In this document: positions 1 through 7,206 of the stretch, one piece after another
Layout of the letters: each line of letters starts with the position of its first letter
How positions within the stretch are numbered: position 1 is the stretch's first letter
Source: Hymenobacter sp. IS2118
Lineage (GTDB): Bacteria; Bacteroidota; Bacteroidia; Cytophagales; Hymenobacteraceae
Length of the DNA: 34,987 nucleotides
Direction of reading: 5' to 3'
Assembly: GCF_000715495.1 (NCBI RefSeq)
Contig: NZ_JNLX01000181.1
Location: forward strand, 1 to 34,987
The notes under the pieces: model-generated
What the model was told of the DNA's origin: nothing
Database searches by the model: none
The model's input: the letters and a program-made list of their open reading frames with translations, nothing else
Position numbers and translations under genes: made by a program

Positions 1-1095
1 GATTTGATAATAAGTAAGTTGCCGAATAAACCAGTCTAGCAGGGCCATGATTTTACGGGCCACCGGCTCTTGTGGCTGGGCGTGGGGCCGCGTGAGCTGG
101 CGCAACAGATTCAGTCCGTAGCGGCTCAGGCTTGTGGCCCGGCAGCCGTGATTTTTGCGTGGAATGGCCTTGATTTTGCCGTGGGCCATCGTGCCCACGC
201 CCAGACATAGCGCGTAGGCCAGGCTGACCAGAGCCACGAGCTTGCGCAGCTTCTGGTGGCAGCATAAGTGGGTGGCTTCCAGGTTAAAGCCGCGTCCTTT
301 CAGGTTCTGAAAGCACTGCTCAATCGTCCAGCGGCTGGCGTAGAGGCCGCCCAGGTTGCGCAAGCCGGGCGCGGCGAAGAGAAACAGAAACTCCGTGTCG
401 GCCAGCCGCTTGACCCAGACCTGTCCCCAGACCCCAGCCACTTGGCAATGCAGAAAATGCCGCTGCTGCCCTACGGCAAGGCCCAGGGCCGTGACGGCCT
501 GCCGTCGGCCACTAGCAAAGGTGATTTGGTGGTGCTTGGGCAGGCGCATTACAAAAGGCAATTTATTCTTCCGTAGCCAGTTAAGCCAGACATGGCCCAC
601 AAACTCCCGGTCCCCCACCACCAGCCCGATGCGGTCGCGGCCCAGCACCTGTACGCAGATTTTGAGCAGGGCAATACGGTCGGCCGCACTGGAGTTCCCG
701 CTGCGGTTGTCGAGCAGTTCCCAATAGAGCGGCAGTTGAAAGTCGCCTCGGCCTACGGTCACGAGCAGGATATTGACCTGGCAGCGGCCGAAGTCCCATT
801 CGGTGCGGTCCAGGCACAGGCGCAGTTTGCCCGTGGCGGGCAGCAAGCGCAGCAGCAGGTGGGCCAGCACCAGATAATTCAGGTCCACCTGCCGAAAAAA
901 GTCCTGAATGCGGGTTTCATTCGAAGCGATTTTCACCGCGTCATTCAGGTGCTGGGCTACCTCGCAAAATTGGACGTTGCGGCTTTTGAGCAGGGCGATA
1001 ACAAACTGGCTGACAAACTTTTGCCGGGACAGATGGGGCACTAGCTGGACGCGACGCAAAAGCGTCGTAATTTTGGCAATGAGGCTTGGCTTCAC
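1..1095 (-). CDS. IS4-family transposase (DDE), 3' end cut by window edge
   Basis: This is a DDE transposase that catalyses cut-and-paste movement of its own insertion sequence. The frame is open without a stop from a GTG at 1095 down to base 1 (365 codons), so the C-terminus lies just outside. The catalytic set is visible: D96 in LDRTEWDFG, D162 in VVGDREF, and the C1 signature Y252-x2-R255-x3-E259-x6-K266, which is the diagnostic YREK motif of the IS4 family. No ATG lies upstream before an in-frame TAA, so the GTG at 1093-1095 is the only sensible start. The gene appears intact within the window, with all three acidic residues present. Family assignment is firm; the subgroup and the other IS end cannot be determined here. 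Confidence 0.9.
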   Translation of the reverse strand, partial: MKPSLIAKITTLLRRVQLVPHLSRQKFVSQFVIALLKSRNVQFCEVAQHLNDAVKIASNETRIQDFFRQVDLNYLVLAHLLLRLLPATGKLRLCLDRTEWDFGRCQVNILLVTVGRGDFQLPLYWELLDNRSGNSSAADRIALLKICVQVLGRDRIGLVVGDREFVGHVWLNWLRKNKLPFVMRLPKHHQITFASGRRQAVTALGLAVGQQRHFLHCQVAGVWGQVWVKRLADTEFLFLFAAPGLRNLGGLYASRWTIEQCFQNLKGRGFNLEATHLCCHQKLRKLVALVSLAYALCLGVGTMAHGKIKAIPRKNHGCRATSLSRYGLNLLRQLTRPHAQPQEPVARKIMALLDWFIRQLTYYQI

Positions 1096-1150
1096 GGGGC
1101 AGGACGGACAATGGTGTGTAGGAACCCCAAAGGTCGGACTGCCCCGTTTT
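1095..1150. mobile_element. Probable IS end region with inverted repeat upstream of the transposase
   Basis: An 8-bp inverted repeat (CGGGGCAG at 1095-1102 and CTGCCCCG at 1139-1146) brackets the short non-coding stretch before the transposase GTG. This is where the 5' terminus of the element should be. The exact terminal repeat and target duplication cannot be set because the other IS end is beyond base 1. Confidence 0.45.
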
Positions 1151-1251
1151 TATGCCCTAAAGTTTAGTAGGGTAGAGTGGAAAAAATCATGTTTCGACAA
1201 CCGAAGCTATGCTCCGGGTAATTACCGCAGCCCGCGCGTACTACTTCTCTA

Positions 1252-1959
1252 TCAGTCTTTCTCACTGAGCGCCCGCGTTGGTGTTGCGAAAACCACGGCT
1301 TCGAGCGCCCCGAAAAAAAAGCGGCGGCTGCTCCGGGGCACCAGGCCCAGCCCGGTCAGGGCCGGCCGCAGGTCCGGTAGCTCCCGCGCCCGCAACCCGG
1401 TGGTCAGCCGGAAAAAAGCGTACATGAGGCCCAGCAGCACCCGCCGCCAGCCGCGCCGGGCGGGCCGGAAATCGGCCAGCAGCCACGGTGCGGCGGGCCG
1501 GAGCGCTGCCCGCAGCCGGGCCAGCGCCTCCGCTATTTCGTCGCTGGCAATGCAGTCCAGAACGAAAAAAGTAATGATGGTATCGAAGGTTTCGGCCGGT
1601 GCCAGGGACGCCTGCGTGCCGTGCCGAAACGCAACCTGCGCGGTGGCTTCCGGCTTTTCGCGCGCCAGCCGGGCGCGCGCGCGGGCCAGCATCCGGGGCG
1701 AAGCTTCCAGGTACAGCACCTTGGCGTGGGGGCGGCGGGCCAGCACTTCGGTGAGCACCCAGCCCGTGCCGCCGCCCAGAATCAGCACGTGCGGTGCCCT
1801 GGCGGGCAAGCCCGCCAGGGCGGCCCGTTGCGCCCGCTTGAGGCTGGCTCCGAACACCAGACCCGCCAGAGCGTCGTAGCACCACGCCACCCGGTCGAAA
1901 CCGGTGAGACTTTGAGGGACTGCCGCCGGGGTATCGGGGCCCGCAAACGGGTTAGACAT
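1252..1959 (-). CDS. Class I SAM-dependent methyltransferase
   Basis: A 235-residue cytoplasmic protein with a Rossmann-type SAM-binding fold. Motif I is VLILGGGTG (about residues 58-66), followed by an acidic strand end (LYLEASPRML) and a motif IV-like stretch FDTIITFFVLDCI. The substrate cannot be inferred. An in-frame ATG lies upstream at 2071-2073, but the 38 extra residues are low-complexity and rich in Phe, His and Arg, so the ATG at 1957-1959 (MSNPFAG) is preferred. It stands alone, divergent from the tRNA-Leu gene, and next to the insertion sequence. The C-terminal half (R-rich, with FFFGALEAVVFAT as a last strand) is typical of small Bacteroidota methyltransferases. Confidence 0.8.
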   Translation of the reverse strand: MSNPFAGPDTPAAVPQSLTGFDRVAWCYDALAGLVFGASLKRAQRAALAGLPARAPHVLILGGGTGWVLTEVLARRPHAKVLYLEASPRMLARARARLAREKPEATAQVAFRHGTQASLAPAETFDTIITFFVLDCIASDEIAEALARLRAALRPAAPWLLADFRPARRGWRRVLLGLMYAFFRLTTGLRARELPDLRPALTGLGLVPRSSRRFFFGALEAVVFATPTRALSEKD

Positions 1960-2064
1960 GCAGAAATGGACGGGGGGAGAAAAAAAATGCAGCGGCAAGT
2001 AACTGAAAAACAAACGGCGATGCCTCTGGCGCCGCTGCCAGGGCGAAAAAAAAAGCGCCGTGTG

Positions 2065-2096
2065 TTGCGCCACTGCAAATTGAAACTGTATCTTTG
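2065..2096 (+). promoter_or_regulatory. Bacteroidota-type promoter for tRNA-Leu
   Basis: TTG at 2065-2067 and TATCTTTG at 2089-2096 are separated by 21 bases. This matches the -33/-7 arrangement (TTG, N19-21, TAnnTTTG) used by the primary sigma factor of Bacteroidota. Transcription would begin near 2102, about 50 bases before the tRNA. Confidence 0.65.
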
Positions 2097-2151
2097 CACC
2101 ATCAAAAGGCCGCAGTTTCTAACGGAAAGCGCGGTTTTTGGTCTACTGCAT

Positions 2152-2233
2152 GCGCTTGTGGCGAAATTGGTAGACGCGCTGTCTTCAGGCGGCAGTTCCG
2201 CAAGGTGTGGGAGTTCGAGTCTCCCCGAGCGCA
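2152..2233 (+). tRNA. tRNA-Leu (anticodon CAG)
   Basis: A class II tRNA can be folded by hand. The acceptor stem pairs 2152-2158 with 2226-2232 (one G-U), the anticodon stem is CTGTC/GGCAG, and the loop TTCAGGC places anticodon CAG at 2186-2188. A long variable arm follows, then a T arm with stem GGGAG/CTCCC and loop TTCGAGT. The discriminator is A2233. CCA is not encoded, since ACG follows, so the end must be added by the nucleotidyltransferase. It decodes CUG, a leucine codon used heavily in this window. Confidence 0.95.
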
Positions 2234-2240
2234 CGTTTTT

Positions 2241-2273
2241 AAAAAAGCCAGTCCTTCAGGGCTGGCTTTTTTT
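2241..2273 (+). terminator. Intrinsic terminator after tRNA-Leu
   Basis: A stem AAAAAAGCCAG / CTGGCTTTTTTT with a short loop begins 8 bases after the tRNA discriminator and ends in a run of seven T, the classic rho-independent form. Confidence 0.85.
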
Positions 2274-2334
2274 GTTTTGGTTATTCGGGGTAGCTTTTGC
2301 CCGGCTTCTCATCTTTTACCCGGCAGCAGTGCCT

Positions 2335-3015
2335 ATGAACCGTTTCACGTCCCGTTTGCTGGCCCTGATTGGGCTGTTGACTGCCGAAATCCTGCTGGGC
2401 GTCGTGCTTTTCGTGGCGGCGTTCGCGGTGTTTTTCTACCTGACCCGCGTGGTCTTCGTCGACAATTCGCTGGCGCTCGACAATTGGGCATCGGATGCCA
2501 TGGACGGCTTGCGGCGCGACCTGCCGGGCCTGACCGGGCCGGTACGGTTCGTGACATTTTTCGCGGCCCTGCCGTTCCTGTTGCCCGCCAGCCTTATTGC
2601 GCCCTGGCTGCTGCGTCGGGCCGGCTACCGGCGCGAAGCATTTGAGCTGGTGGTGGCCATGCTGGGCGGCATCGTGCTGAACCAGCTGCTGAAAATGTAC
2701 TTCAACCGGCCCCGCCCCAGCAATGCCTTGCTGCAAACCCTGGGCCTGAGCTTTCCCAGCGGGCACGCCATGCTGGGAATGACTTTTTACGGCTGCCTGG
2801 CGTGGCTGCTGGCCCGGCATTTCGGGCGGCCCGGCTGGGCCATTCCCCTGCTAATCTGGACGGGAATGATAGGCTTGACCCGCGTGTACCTGCACGCCCA
2901 CTACGCCACCGACGTACTAGCCGGCTTTGCCGGCGGCGCGGCCTGGCTCGTCGCCTGCCGCCTGGGAATCAAACTCTTCTGGAAAGAGGAAAAAGAGTTG
3001 CTGAACGAGGGCTAG
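2335..3015 (+). CDS. PAP2-family membrane phosphatase
   Basis: A 226-residue polytopic membrane protein of the type 2 phosphatidic acid phosphatase family, which removes phosphate from lipid phosphates such as phosphatidate, phosphatidylglycerophosphate or undecaprenyl diphosphate on the outer face of the inner membrane. All three signature motifs are present: K120-x6-RP (KMYFNRPRP), P141-SGH144, and R183-x5-H189-x3-D193 (RVYLHAHYATD). The two histidines and the aspartate form the catalytic set. About six hydrophobic segments surround these motifs. The start chosen is the ATG at 2335, after the tRNA terminator; a longer open frame runs back through the tRNA and is not meaningful. The substrate cannot be told from sequence; recycling of undecaprenyl diphosphate is one possibility. 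The stop codon is the first unit of a heptad repeat array. Confidence 0.9.
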   Translation: MNRFTSRLLALIGLLTAEILLGVVLFVAAFAVFFYLTRVVFVDNSLALDNWASDAMDGLRRDLPGLTGPVRFVTFFAALPFLLPASLIAPWLLRRAGYRREAFELVVAMLGGIVLNQLLKMYFNRPRPSNALLQTLGLSFPSGHAMLGMTFYGCLAWLLARHFGRPGWAIPLLIWTGMIGLTRVYLHAHYATDVLAGFAGGAAWLVACRLGIKLFWKEEKELLNEG

Positions 3016-3083
3016 TTGTTGGTTGCTGGTTGTCAGTCACTCTATTAGCTGACAACCAGCAACCAGCAACTGACAACTAATTA
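3013..3083. repeat. Inverted heptad repeat array between convergent stops
   Basis: Three 7-bp units of form TRGTTGY (3013-3033) face four units of form CYRRCAA (3049-3076: CTGACAA, CCAGCAA, CCAGCAA, CTGACAA), with CTAATTA next. The two arrays are roughly reverse complements and can form a hairpin. The first unit contains the PAP2 stop and the last contains the stop of the GAF-domain gene, so the array fills the whole gap between the convergent genes. Confidence 0.8.
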
Positions 3084-5438
3084 CAGCTTTACGCGCACCC
3101 GAAGGGCCAGTAGGCCCTTTACGCCCTGTAACTCTTCCAGGCCCAGCTCCTCTACGCCCTCTTCGAGCAGGTTCCGGTCCTGGAGGTAGTCAATGTATTC
3201 GTAGTATTCCACGGCTTCGCGGCTTTGGGCGTAAACCAGGGCAATGGTGCCGGGTTGCGTCAGCCGCTCACCCGTGCCGATGACGGTGGCTTTGTCGATA
3301 CGCTTCTTGATGATTTCGTAGCGAATATTATAGGTGCCGTCCACGTCGAACTGCCGTTCGTCCTGCCGGAAACGGATGCTGAGCGACTGCCCGTGAATGA
3401 GGATGAGCTGCGTGGTTTCGAGCTTCACGGGAAGCTGCTCCTTGAGTGCAGCGGTGCGGCGGGTGATTTCTACCATGGTCAGGAGCTGCCACAGGCGCAG
3501 GTTTTTCAGGAAAACCAAATCGAAGGGCTTGTCCTGAACCAGCGCGCCGCCCACGAATATGTTGTACTCCACCCCGTCGGTATTGTAACGCTCGAAGTAG
3601 TGCGGAAACATTTGCTGCGCCTTGTCTTCTTCCTCGTCCAGGAAGTCACTCACGGCATCGTTGAGCATGGTGACGCTGGCTTCAAAGTCCTTCCGGCGCT
3701 TATACAAAATGCCCAGCTTGGGGTCGATATTGGACCAGTACTTGGCCGTAATCGGGCGCAGCTCCGGGTTGTGGGTGGCCAGGTATTCGAAAAGCGGCTC
3801 CACTTCGCGGCTCAGAGAGTCGTAGATGTTGGCCTCATCGCCGCTGAGCAGGCCTTCGCGCAGGCGCTTCAGGTTCTTGGTTACGTAAAACTTCAGCTCG
3901 TCCAGAATGGGCAGCTGTTGGTACTCAGAAGCCTTTTTCAGCACCTTGTTGGCCAAGGTAAGATGCTCTACCAGGTCGCCCTGAATAGCCTCGTTGCGCG
4001 CCGTGCTGCTGCTGCGGATGTCGCAGGAGCCGTGCAGCGGGTACACATCCTCAAACACGATGGCCTCCATTTCGGCCGTGCGGTTGCCCGCTTCCACCTT
4101 CGCCAGCAGGTTGCGGGCCGCATCCATAAAGCGCCACTCCATGGTGGGATGGATGGCGGTGAATTTCTCCCGGATGATGGCGTGTACGCGGGTTTGCAGG
4201 TCCTCCGCGTTGCGCTTCACGGCCACGGCAAACAAGGGCAGAAACTGGTCCACCTTGTCAAGCTCGAACTCATCGAGCCCGTCCACCTGCGGCGAACCAA
4301 GCTCCAGCAGGCCCACCGTGTCGTTGCCATAAGGCAACAGGGCCAGAATAGCGGAATGGATGCCCAGCTCCAGGATGTGGTCGCGCAGGTCCTCCGGGAT
4401 GTCGGCCGTGGCCACGTTTTTCAGCACCAGCGGCTGCCGCTCGCGCAGGAGACGGTCGTAAATCTGCCGGAAGCTGCTGTCGGCCGATTGGAGCTGCACC
4501 TGCTTGGTGAGGAAGCTGTGGTTGATTTTGCGGCCAAAATCTACGAAAGCCCGCTTTTTTTCGTCGTAAGCCGCGATGCCCAGCTGCAAGGCCGGCTGCG
4601 CAAACAGCACCCGGAGCTTCTCCTGAATCTGCTCGAACCGGGAGGGCGTTTGCAGCACATCCCGCTCCAGCAGGTCGTATTTCAATTCCGATAGAATCTC
4701 CTGGTCCGTCACATCAACCAGGTGCATGATGTTGAAGCCTTCCAGCTCGAAGTGGTGTGCGGGCAACAGTTCTTCCCACAGCTCGACGCGGTGTCGGTTG
4801 TGAACGAGCGTCTCCATGTTTTCGTCGGAGAGTACCGGCCGCTCGCCCACCACCCGCACGGTCACGAAGTCGGAATTAAAATCGATGCCGTAATGCCGGT
4901 AAAGCCCAACCTTGTAATCGGGAACCGTGAAAATAATAGTGCCCAGCGATGGCAGCTCGGCCCCGTACACGCGGTGGAGCACCAAGTGGTAGGCCATGAG
5001 CCCCATTTGCTTTTCCATCGCCTCCAGGTCGATGTTCAGCGGCTGCTTGATGTTGCGGTCCTTATTGAGCATCACCGTCTGGAAAGGCTCGGTGGAATAG
5101 AAGCTGCGCCGTTGGAAAGGCCCAACCGCCCCGCTGATATCGGTGGCCGAAGAGGCAGGCGGAAATACCGCCAGCATCAACGTCTCAATCAGGTCGCAGT
5201 TACAATCCAGCACGTCGTAGTCGGTGAGGGGCCCGCGGCACCACGTCTGCTCGGCCACCTGCTCGCCGATGGCGCGGGCCAGCAGCGCCACGCCGGGGTT
5301 GCTGGCCTGTTCCCGCTCGTGCCAGTACGCTATCAACGGCTCCAGGCTGAGGGTGGAGCGAAAAGGAAAGAGCCCGGTAGGTTCCTTGGGCGATGCGGGC
5401 ACCGCAGGCGCTAGCGGAGGTAAGGTTTCAGCAGGCAT
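3081..5438 (-). CDS. Large GAF-domain protein of unknown function
   Basis: A 785-residue, apparently cytoplasmic protein without signal peptide or clear membrane segment. A GAF-like region lies about residues 266-420 (from FEQIQEKLRVLF through the LLELGSP strand to VAVKRN), where GAF domains usually bind small ligands. The N-terminal 260 residues and the C-terminal 350 residues are not domains I recognise, although proteins of this overall size and layout recur in Cytophagales and are annotated simply as GAF-domain proteins. No kinase, cyclase or output DNA-binding motif is visible, so the protein does not look like a standard signalling enzyme. The ATG at 5436-5438 begins a Pro/Ala-rich leader. 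It is transcribed alone; the next minus-strand gene upstream is 150 bases away. Function is open. Confidence 0.85.
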   Translation of the reverse strand: MPAETLPPLAPAVPASPKEPTGLFPFRSTLSLEPLIAYWHEREQASNPGVALLARAIGEQVAEQTWCRGPLTDYDVLDCNCDLIETLMLAVFPPASSATDISGAVGPFQRRSFYSTEPFQTVMLNKDRNIKQPLNIDLEAMEKQMGLMAYHLVLHRVYGAELPSLGTIIFTVPDYKVGLYRHYGIDFNSDFVTVRVVGERPVLSDENMETLVHNRHRVELWEELLPAHHFELEGFNIMHLVDVTDQEILSELKYDLLERDVLQTPSRFEQIQEKLRVLFAQPALQLGIAAYDEKKRAFVDFGRKINHSFLTKQVQLQSADSSFRQIYDRLLRERQPLVLKNVATADIPEDLRDHILELGIHSAILALLPYGNDTVGLLELGSPQVDGLDEFELDKVDQFLPLFAVAVKRNAEDLQTRVHAIIREKFTAIHPTMEWRFMDAARNLLAKVEAGNRTAEMEAIVFEDVYPLHGSCDIRSSSTARNEAIQGDLVEHLTLANKVLKKASEYQQLPILDELKFYVTKNLKRLREGLLSGDEANIYDSLSREVEPLFEYLATHNPELRPITAKYWSNIDPKLGILYKRRKDFEASVTMLNDAVSDFLDEEEDKAQQMFPHYFERYNTDGVEYNIFVGGALVQDKPFDLVFLKNLRLWQLLTMVEITRRTAALKEQLPVKLETTQLILIHGQSLSIRFRQDERQFDVDGTYNIRYEIIKKRIDKATVIGTGERLTQPGTIALVYAQSREAVEYYEYIDYLQDRNLLEEGVEELGLEELQGVKGLLALRVRVKL

Positions 5439-5590
5439 AAGGGAAGGGAACAGGTTTTTGGCTAACTGCTTGCCGCGCGGCTAATGCCAGGTGGAGGTTG
5501 TGAAGCAAACGGGCAAGGTAACCGGCGCAACGGCTGACAGCAAAAAGCGAATGGCTCACTGCTACTATACGGGCGTTGCTTCCGGCCCGG

Positions 5591-6148
5591 CTACTTGGTG
5601 ACCGGGATTACGGCTACTTGTTTCAAATCGAACACAAACGTGCTGTCGGTGCCGGCGCTGGCTCGTTTGGGCCGCGTGACGTAAGCCGTTTTTTCCGTGT
5701 TGGTGTAGCAGGTGCAGCACCCGTCGCCCACCAGTTGGCCGCGCAGCCGGACGCTATCAATTACCAGCACGGTAATGGGAACCGGCTTGGCCCCCGGCTG
5801 CTGCGCGAGGTATTGAACTTCGTACCGGTAGCCGTTGAGCTTGGTTGCGCCAACCGTCGTAAAGGGTGTCGTGTTATTCAGTAAGATGCTGAAGATGCTG
5901 TCGCGGAGCTGGGCCGCCGTCCGAATAAGGGTTACCGTTTCCACTTTGTTGGTGCGGATGTAGGGCAGCGGCGAGCGCAGGATGCGAATGGTGTCGAGGT
6001 CGGCGGCCCCAAAGGCCGGGGAAAAGCTCAGCTTCACGGCGTCGGCTTGGTCGTCCTGGCAGTCGCACACATCGTTGGCACAGCAGCCACCGAGCAGCAG
6101 GCTCAGGCAAAAAATGGCTGCCAGCCGGATAGACAGGAAGTTTGTCAT
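5591..6148 (-). CDS. Putative lipoprotein, Cys-rich, unknown function
   Basis: A 185-residue exported protein. The N-terminus has a hydrophobic segment ending in the lipobox LLGGC (Cys at about residue 21), predicting signal peptidase II cleavage and lipid anchoring. The mature start is unusually cysteine-rich (CCANDVCDC), with a second CCTC cluster near residue 145, so disulfides or metal binding are possible. The rest looks like a beta-rich domain with no catalytic motif I know. The start ATG at 6146-6148 puts the signal peptide at the correct place. Its neighbours are another exported protein upstream and the GAF protein downstream, but spacing of about 150-190 bases argues against a tight operon. 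Confidence 0.75.
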   Translation of the reverse strand: MTNFLSIRLAAIFCLSLLLGGCCANDVCDCQDDQADAVKLSFSPAFGAADLDTIRILRSPLPYIRTNKVETVTLIRTAAQLRDSIFSILLNNTTPFTTVGATKLNGYRYEVQYLAQQPGAKPVPITVLVIDSVRLRGQLVGDGCCTCYTNTEKTAYVTRPKRASAGTDSTFVFDLKQVAVIPVTK

Positions 6149-6158
6149 AGGTAATAGG

Positions 6159-6179
6159 CTAGTAGCTGTCAGCTTTCTT
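6159..6179. repeat. Short heptad repeat (2-3 units)
   Basis: CTAGTAG (6159-6165), CTGTCAG (6166-6172) and a partial CTTTCTT follow in 7-bp register just upstream of the Cys-rich lipoprotein gene. The units match the CTNNNAG heptads seen at 12664-12691 and 13283-13384. With so few copies this locus is the weakest of the set. Confidence 0.45.
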
Positions 6180-6341
6180 ATTTGTGTTCAGCGCCTTGAG
6201 TCCAAGCCATAATTTGACTGATTCCGGCTGGCTGCTCAGCAGGAATAAAGGTAAGGCCCGCAGCACCCACCTCACCGGGGTGGGGCAGGGCGCTACGGGC
6301 CTCAACGAATGTTGCGCATGCCGCGCCAACGGAAAGCCGGC

Positions 6342-7001
6342 CTACCGGCTGCCGGTAGCCCCGCCCGACGAAGGCAGCGTGGGGTTTTCCACGGTGCCGC
6401 CGGCCAGCAGCAGCGGCCGCAGGCGGGCCGTCGCCGAATCGAGCTGCGGCCGAATCTGGGCCATGGCCCCGCGCAGGGCAATGACATCGGCCAGGCGTGG
6501 AGCCGTGGTTTGCGAATACCCATGGTACATGGCCACTTTCACCGCCGAGGTGCCGTTGCCCACGTACGAGCCCAGCAGGTTGCCGGCGGCATCGCTCACC
6601 TGTACTTCGGCCTGCAGCGTGGTGCGGTACCACTCCAGCGGAATGCCGATAACGGCCGGTATCAGGAAGGTGAACACCTGAATGCCTTGCAGGCCACGGC
6701 CCGAGCGGACGGTGCGCACCTTGCGTACCACCAGCTTGGCGTAGCCAAACGTGGCCGTATCGGTGGGCTCGGTCAGGTTCATGCGGCACTCCTGTTGAAA
6801 CAGTTTAAGCGGGTCTTCGGGCAGGGCGCCGTCGTTCATCGCCAGGGGGCCTTGGTCAGCCAGGATTTCCAGCGCCGGCAGCCGGTTGGAGATAGCGGCT
6901 GAAGGCGGCCCTTTCATCATGGACTTTACTGACACGCAGGCGGGAGCCAAAAGCAGACCAGGGCCCAAAACCAGTACAGCGAGTAGACGAGAAAATTTCA
7001 T
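6342..7001 (-). CDS. Exported hypothetical protein
   Basis: A 219-residue protein with a clear N-terminal signal (MKFSRLLAVLVLGPG then LLLAPAC). The cysteine after APA could be a lipid attachment site, but the lipobox lacks the usual Leu at -3, so ordinary secretion or an atypical lipoprotein are both possible. The mature part has a hydrophobic stretch around VFTFLIPAVIGIPLEW, followed by a beta-rich segment (YRTTLQAEVQVSDAAGNLLGSY style). I do not recognise the family. The in-frame ATG at 7071-7073 would add 24 residues before the signal peptide and is rejected. It is the first of two exported genes transcribed leftwards. Confidence 0.7.
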   Translation of the reverse strand: MKFSRLLAVLVLGPGLLLAPACVSVKSMMKGPPSAAISNRLPALEILADQGPLAMNDGALPEDPLKLFQQECRMNLTEPTDTATFGYAKLVVRKVRTVRSGRGLQGIQVFTFLIPAVIGIPLEWYRTTLQAEVQVSDAAGNLLGSYVGNGTSAVKVAMYHGYSQTTAPRLADVIALRGAMAQIRPQLDSATARLRPLLLAGGTVENPTLPSSGGATGSR

Positions 7002-7149
7002 GGTATAGTGCAGTAATAATGAGGAAAGAAACGAATAAAATGTACAAAGAATACTAAAATCGTTAATTTTCACCAGTGTCAGTAGCTAAGATAGTCAGGC
7101 GGGTTGGCAACCACCACTTTTTTCGGCGATGTGCATGAAATACCCTCTA

Positions 7150-7169
7150 AACGGAAAAAGAATTCCGTT
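7150..7169. terminator. Weak hairpin downstream of the symporter gene
   Basis: AACGGAA and TTCCGTT are separated by six bases, about 40 bases after the symporter stop on the minus strand. There is no strong T run, so termination by this hairpin alone is uncertain. Confidence 0.3.
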
Positions 7170-7206
7170 CAACGGTAATTAATATTCGAATAGAGTAATG
7201 GCGCTA

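Noticed and set aside
1621..3015. A 464-codon plus-strand frame that joins antisense methyltransferase sequence, the tRNA and the PAP2 gene
   Set aside because: It crosses the tRNA-Leu gene and its terminator. Only the last 226 codons, from 2335, are real.
3225..4694. A 489-codon plus-strand frame opposite the GAF-domain gene
   Set aside because: It is antisense to a better-supported gene, with Val/Gln/His-rich low-information sequence and no recognisable domain.
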